From Clostridiaceae bacterium (GTDB lineage: Bacteria > Bacillota > Clostridia > Oscillospirales > Acutalibacteraceae): a stretch of DNA of 7,051 nt. The position numbers and the translations under genes were made by a program. This document shows, piece after piece, positions 5,141-7,051 of the stretch (the first letter of the stretch is position 1; each line of letters starts with the position of its first letter). A model generated the notes under the pieces. It did not search any database, was not told the DNA's origin, and was given only the letters and a program-made list of their open reading frames with translations. The DNA lies in the NCBI GenBank assembly GCA_904501705.1, contig CAJGCA010000074.1:1-7051 (forward strand), given 5' to 3'.

Positions 5141-6996
5141 CGCGCGAACTCATCATCGAGGGACAGCACGTGGACCTCGCCCCTGACACCGACATCACTC
5201 TGGAGTACGTCAGCAACGTGCTCGGCGAGCCCGGCAAGATAAACCTGTCGCGCTCCTATACGGCGAAGCTCCCGAAGACGCGCAGGAACGCGCGGATCCT
5301 TGACGACCCTGCCCGTCCGGGCCACGAGTCCGCCAAGGTCCGCAGGTTCCTCTCGGCGCGCTACTACCGCAACGGCATCGACCTCCTGGGCGAGGCGCAG
5401 GCGTATGTGCTCAGTACGTCGGGCGACTCCTACGACGTCGCGCTGGTGTGGAACACACTGCCGGCACTGCAGGCCCTCAGCCAGACCAAGAAGACACTGA
5501 ACGACCTCGCGGACCTTCCGAGGCTCACGTGGATCGGCGCGAACGGCAGGACGCCCGAGTATGTCGGCATGCAGCAGGGCTCGGACGGCGCACTGTTCGC
5601 CTGGTACGAGTCGGGCCTCGGTCCGGTGACCTATCCGGACGTGAACGCCGCGACGCACCCGAGCATGAACATGGACAAGCTCCTGCGCCAGATCCTGGAG
5701 CAGGCGGGTGTGGCATACGAGGTGGAGTCGGAGCGTGCGCAGGCTGCGCTCTGGTCGACTTTCCTGCTCGCGGCACCCGGCAGCAAGCCGGACAGGACGA
5801 TGGAGCTGGAGTCGGGCAGCGTGGCCGGCTCGGTGGTCTTCGTAGCCGCGACCGCCAACAACAAGCCCACGACGCTGCTGGAGCTCAAGAGCTGGACGCA
5901 CGGCTGGGACGCGCCGAGTGGAGCTGCGGCAGCGACGGCGACCAACACCTTCAACGCCGGAGAGAACAAGAAGCACCGCCTGCTGGTCAATCTCAGGACC
6001 TCGGCGGATATGGAGGGCGCATACATCTACGTCGCCGGCGTCAAGCTGGAGGGCACCGTCATCCGTGAGCAGGACACGCTCGCCCGTTTCTACTTCAAGC
6101 AGGACGCTGCCGGCTACTACTGCAGCGTGGACGAGACGTTCGACCTGGGCGGCTGGCCTCAGTATGTCGTGGACATCGCCGGACTTGAAGGCTCGGTGCC
6201 TTCCGTGCCTACCGCCTACGAGGCTGGGCTCCCTCTGTTCGCAGTAAACCGCGTGCACGAGTCGGTGGAGATAGCGAAGGACAACCGCTTCCCGCTCAGC
6301 GGAAACCTTCCGGACATCGGTCAGTGGGAGTTCGTCAAGTCCTGCATGGTCATGTTCGGCATGGTACCGGTCATCAAGGGCGACACGCTGACTTTCTGCG
6401 ACTACAGCATCATGCTCGACACCTCGCGCGCCCTGGACTGGACCGACAAGGTGGACATGACCGGCGACGGAGACCCCGACGAGCTGAGCCCTTCGGTGTC
6501 TGGATGGGCACGCGAGAACCTGATCACGTTTGAGGACAACCCCGACCTGCTGAAGGACCCGACCGCCACCCTGTCTGTCATTGACGGCACGCTCGCCGAG
6601 AGCCGCGAGTTCTACAAGCTCCCGTATGCCGCGTCGCTGTCCTCGTCCGCTGTGCACTACAAGGTGACGGACGGGAAGGTGGAGCGCATCGACATCGCGC
6701 CGAGGGTGTTCAGCCTGGTGCCTGGATCCGACGCGTCGGGCAACCTGCGCAACGACCTGACATTCGTGGACAACCTGTCGGGCAGCGGACTCGTGGAGAC
6801 CTACTATCCCGAGCTCCAGCGCGTCATGAACACCCCGACCGTCATCACAGAGCGCATACGACTGCATGAGCTGGACCTCGCGGCGCTTGACTTCAGGCGT
6901 CCGGTGTACCTCGGGCAGTACGGACAGTATTACGCGATCATCAACCTGCAGACGTCGGACACTGACCTCTGCAAAGTGGAACTTTTGCAAATCTGA
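5137..6996 (+). CDS. Large phage tail protein, hub-like, Bacteroidota prophage family
   Basis: A 619-residue protein translationally coupled to the upstream gene by ATGA. The N-terminus (1-55) reads LIIEGQHVDLAPDTDITLEY then SRSYTAKLPKTRRNARIL, a pattern I recall at the start of large tail proteins in Bacteroides-group prophages. A beta-rich middle section (about 215-350), with SVVFVAATANNK and AYIYVAGVKLEGTV, looks like an inserted sandwich-type domain. GNLPDIGQWEFVKS (389-402) and MVPVIKGDTLTFCDY lead to a conserved-looking C-terminus, PVYLGQYGQYYAIINLQT (589-606), ending CKVELLQI. Position before the next, possibly tape-measure, gene and length suggest a tail hub or tail-tip component. No peptidase or lysozyme motif was recognised. 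The function is inferred, but a virion role is likely. Confidence 0.72.
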   Translation: MTRELIIEGQHVDLAPDTDITLEYVSNVLGEPGKINLSRSYTAKLPKTRRNARILDDPARPGHESAKVRRFLSARYYRNGIDLLGEAQAYVLSTSGDSYDVALVWNTLPALQALSQTKKTLNDLADLPRLTWIGANGRTPEYVGMQQGSDGALFAWYESGLGPVTYPDVNAATHPSMNMDKLLRQILEQAGVAYEVESERAQAALWSTFLLAAPGSKPDRTMELESGSVAGSVVFVAATANNKPTTLLELKSWTHGWDAPSGAAAATATNTFNAGENKKHRLLVNLRTSADMEGAYIYVAGVKLEGTVIREQDTLARFYFKQDAAGYYCSVDETFDLGGWPQYVVDIAGLEGSVPSVPTAYEAGLPLFAVNRVHESVEIAKDNRFPLSGNLPDIGQWEFVKSCMVMFGMVPVIKGDTLTFCDYSIMLDTSRALDWTDKVDMTGDGDPDELSPSVSGWARENLITFEDNPDLLKDPTATLSVIDGTLAESREFYKLPYAASLSSSAVHYKVTDGKVERIDIAPRVFSLVPGSDASGNLRNDLTFVDNLSGSGLVETYYPELQRVMNTPTVITERIRLHELDLAALDFRRPVYLGQYGQYYAIINLQTSDTDLCKVELLQI

Positions 6997-7001
6997 AACA
7001 C

Positions 7002-7051
7002 ATGGCAGACACAACAACGAAGGTCCTCGAGGTAGTCGTGGACAACAACAA
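7002..7051 (+). CDS. Start of a downstream phage gene, possible tape measure protein (3'-truncated)
   Basis: An ATG five bases after the previous stop opens a frame that runs to the window edge: MADTTTKVLEVVVDNN, 16 complete codons. The leader (caaatctgaaacac) is A-rich without a Shine-Dalgarno motif, like the other genes. The 'M-A-x-T-T-K-V/I-L-E-x-x-V' opening resembles tape measure proteins of Bacteroidales phages, and the location after tail genes would fit. With so few residues the identity is only a suggestion; the presence of a gene start is more secure. Confidence 0.5.
   Translation, partial: MADTTTKVLEVVVDNN

Noticed and set aside
4999..7017. A 672-codon open frame on the minus strand opposite the hub-like gene
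   Set aside because: It lies in a fixed antisense phase to a convincing + strand gene and is rich in Arg, Val, Leu and His, as expected from GC-biased third positions. It has no recognisable domain, and the + strand protein has family-like motifs.

Overview
The window looks like part of a tailed bacteriophage or integrated prophage of a GC-rich member of the Bacteroidota, probably the Bacteroidales. The host call rests on three things. The large terminase and the 619-residue tail-hub-like protein look like families I know from Bacteroides/Prevotella/Alistipes-type prophages. No start codon has a convincing purine-rich Shine-Dalgarno sequence; several are preceded by A-rich or A/C-rich DNA instead. 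All genes lie head to tail in one polycistronic block. I could not run a homology search, so genus and exact phage type are undetermined. No integrase, attachment site, tRNA, rRNA, CRISPR array or insertion sequence is visible.

Layout, all on the + strand. Positions 2-742 hold the 3' part of a DNA adenine methyltransferase-like gene that ends in a perfect 15-bp tandem repeat. Positions 729-1181 hold a probable small terminase subunit, overlapping the previous gene. Positions 1182-1213 are a 32-bp spacer made of short direct repeats. Positions 1214-2416 hold the large terminase (ATPase plus nuclease), the most secure call here. Next come three small genes: 2416-2982 (188 aa, unknown, possibly a tail assembly chaperone), 2989-3429 (146 aa, unknown, possibly a tail terminator or connector) and 3423-3893 (156 aa, HK97 gp10-like). 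Two large tail-structure genes follow, 3890-5140 (416 aa) and 5137-6996 (619 aa, hub-like). Positions 7002-7051 are the first codons of another gene, possibly the tape measure.

The genes are very tightly packed. Four junctions overlap by 1-7 bases (TAATG, ATGCTGA, ATGA, ATGA), one overlaps by 14, and the remaining gaps are 5, 6 and 32 bases. This suggests one transcript with translational coupling. There is no gene-free stretch over 300 bases, and I see no promoter or terminator inside the block.

As a unit, the first part serves DNA modification and packaging (methyltransferase, TerS, TerL) and the rest serves tail completion and tail-tip assembly. No portal, capsid protease or major capsid gene lies between the terminase and the tail genes, so the head module must sit elsewhere. 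The most unusual local features are the AEREK-coding tandem repeat and a TCT microsatellite, both within the methyltransferase-like gene, and the direct repeats at the terS/terL junction.
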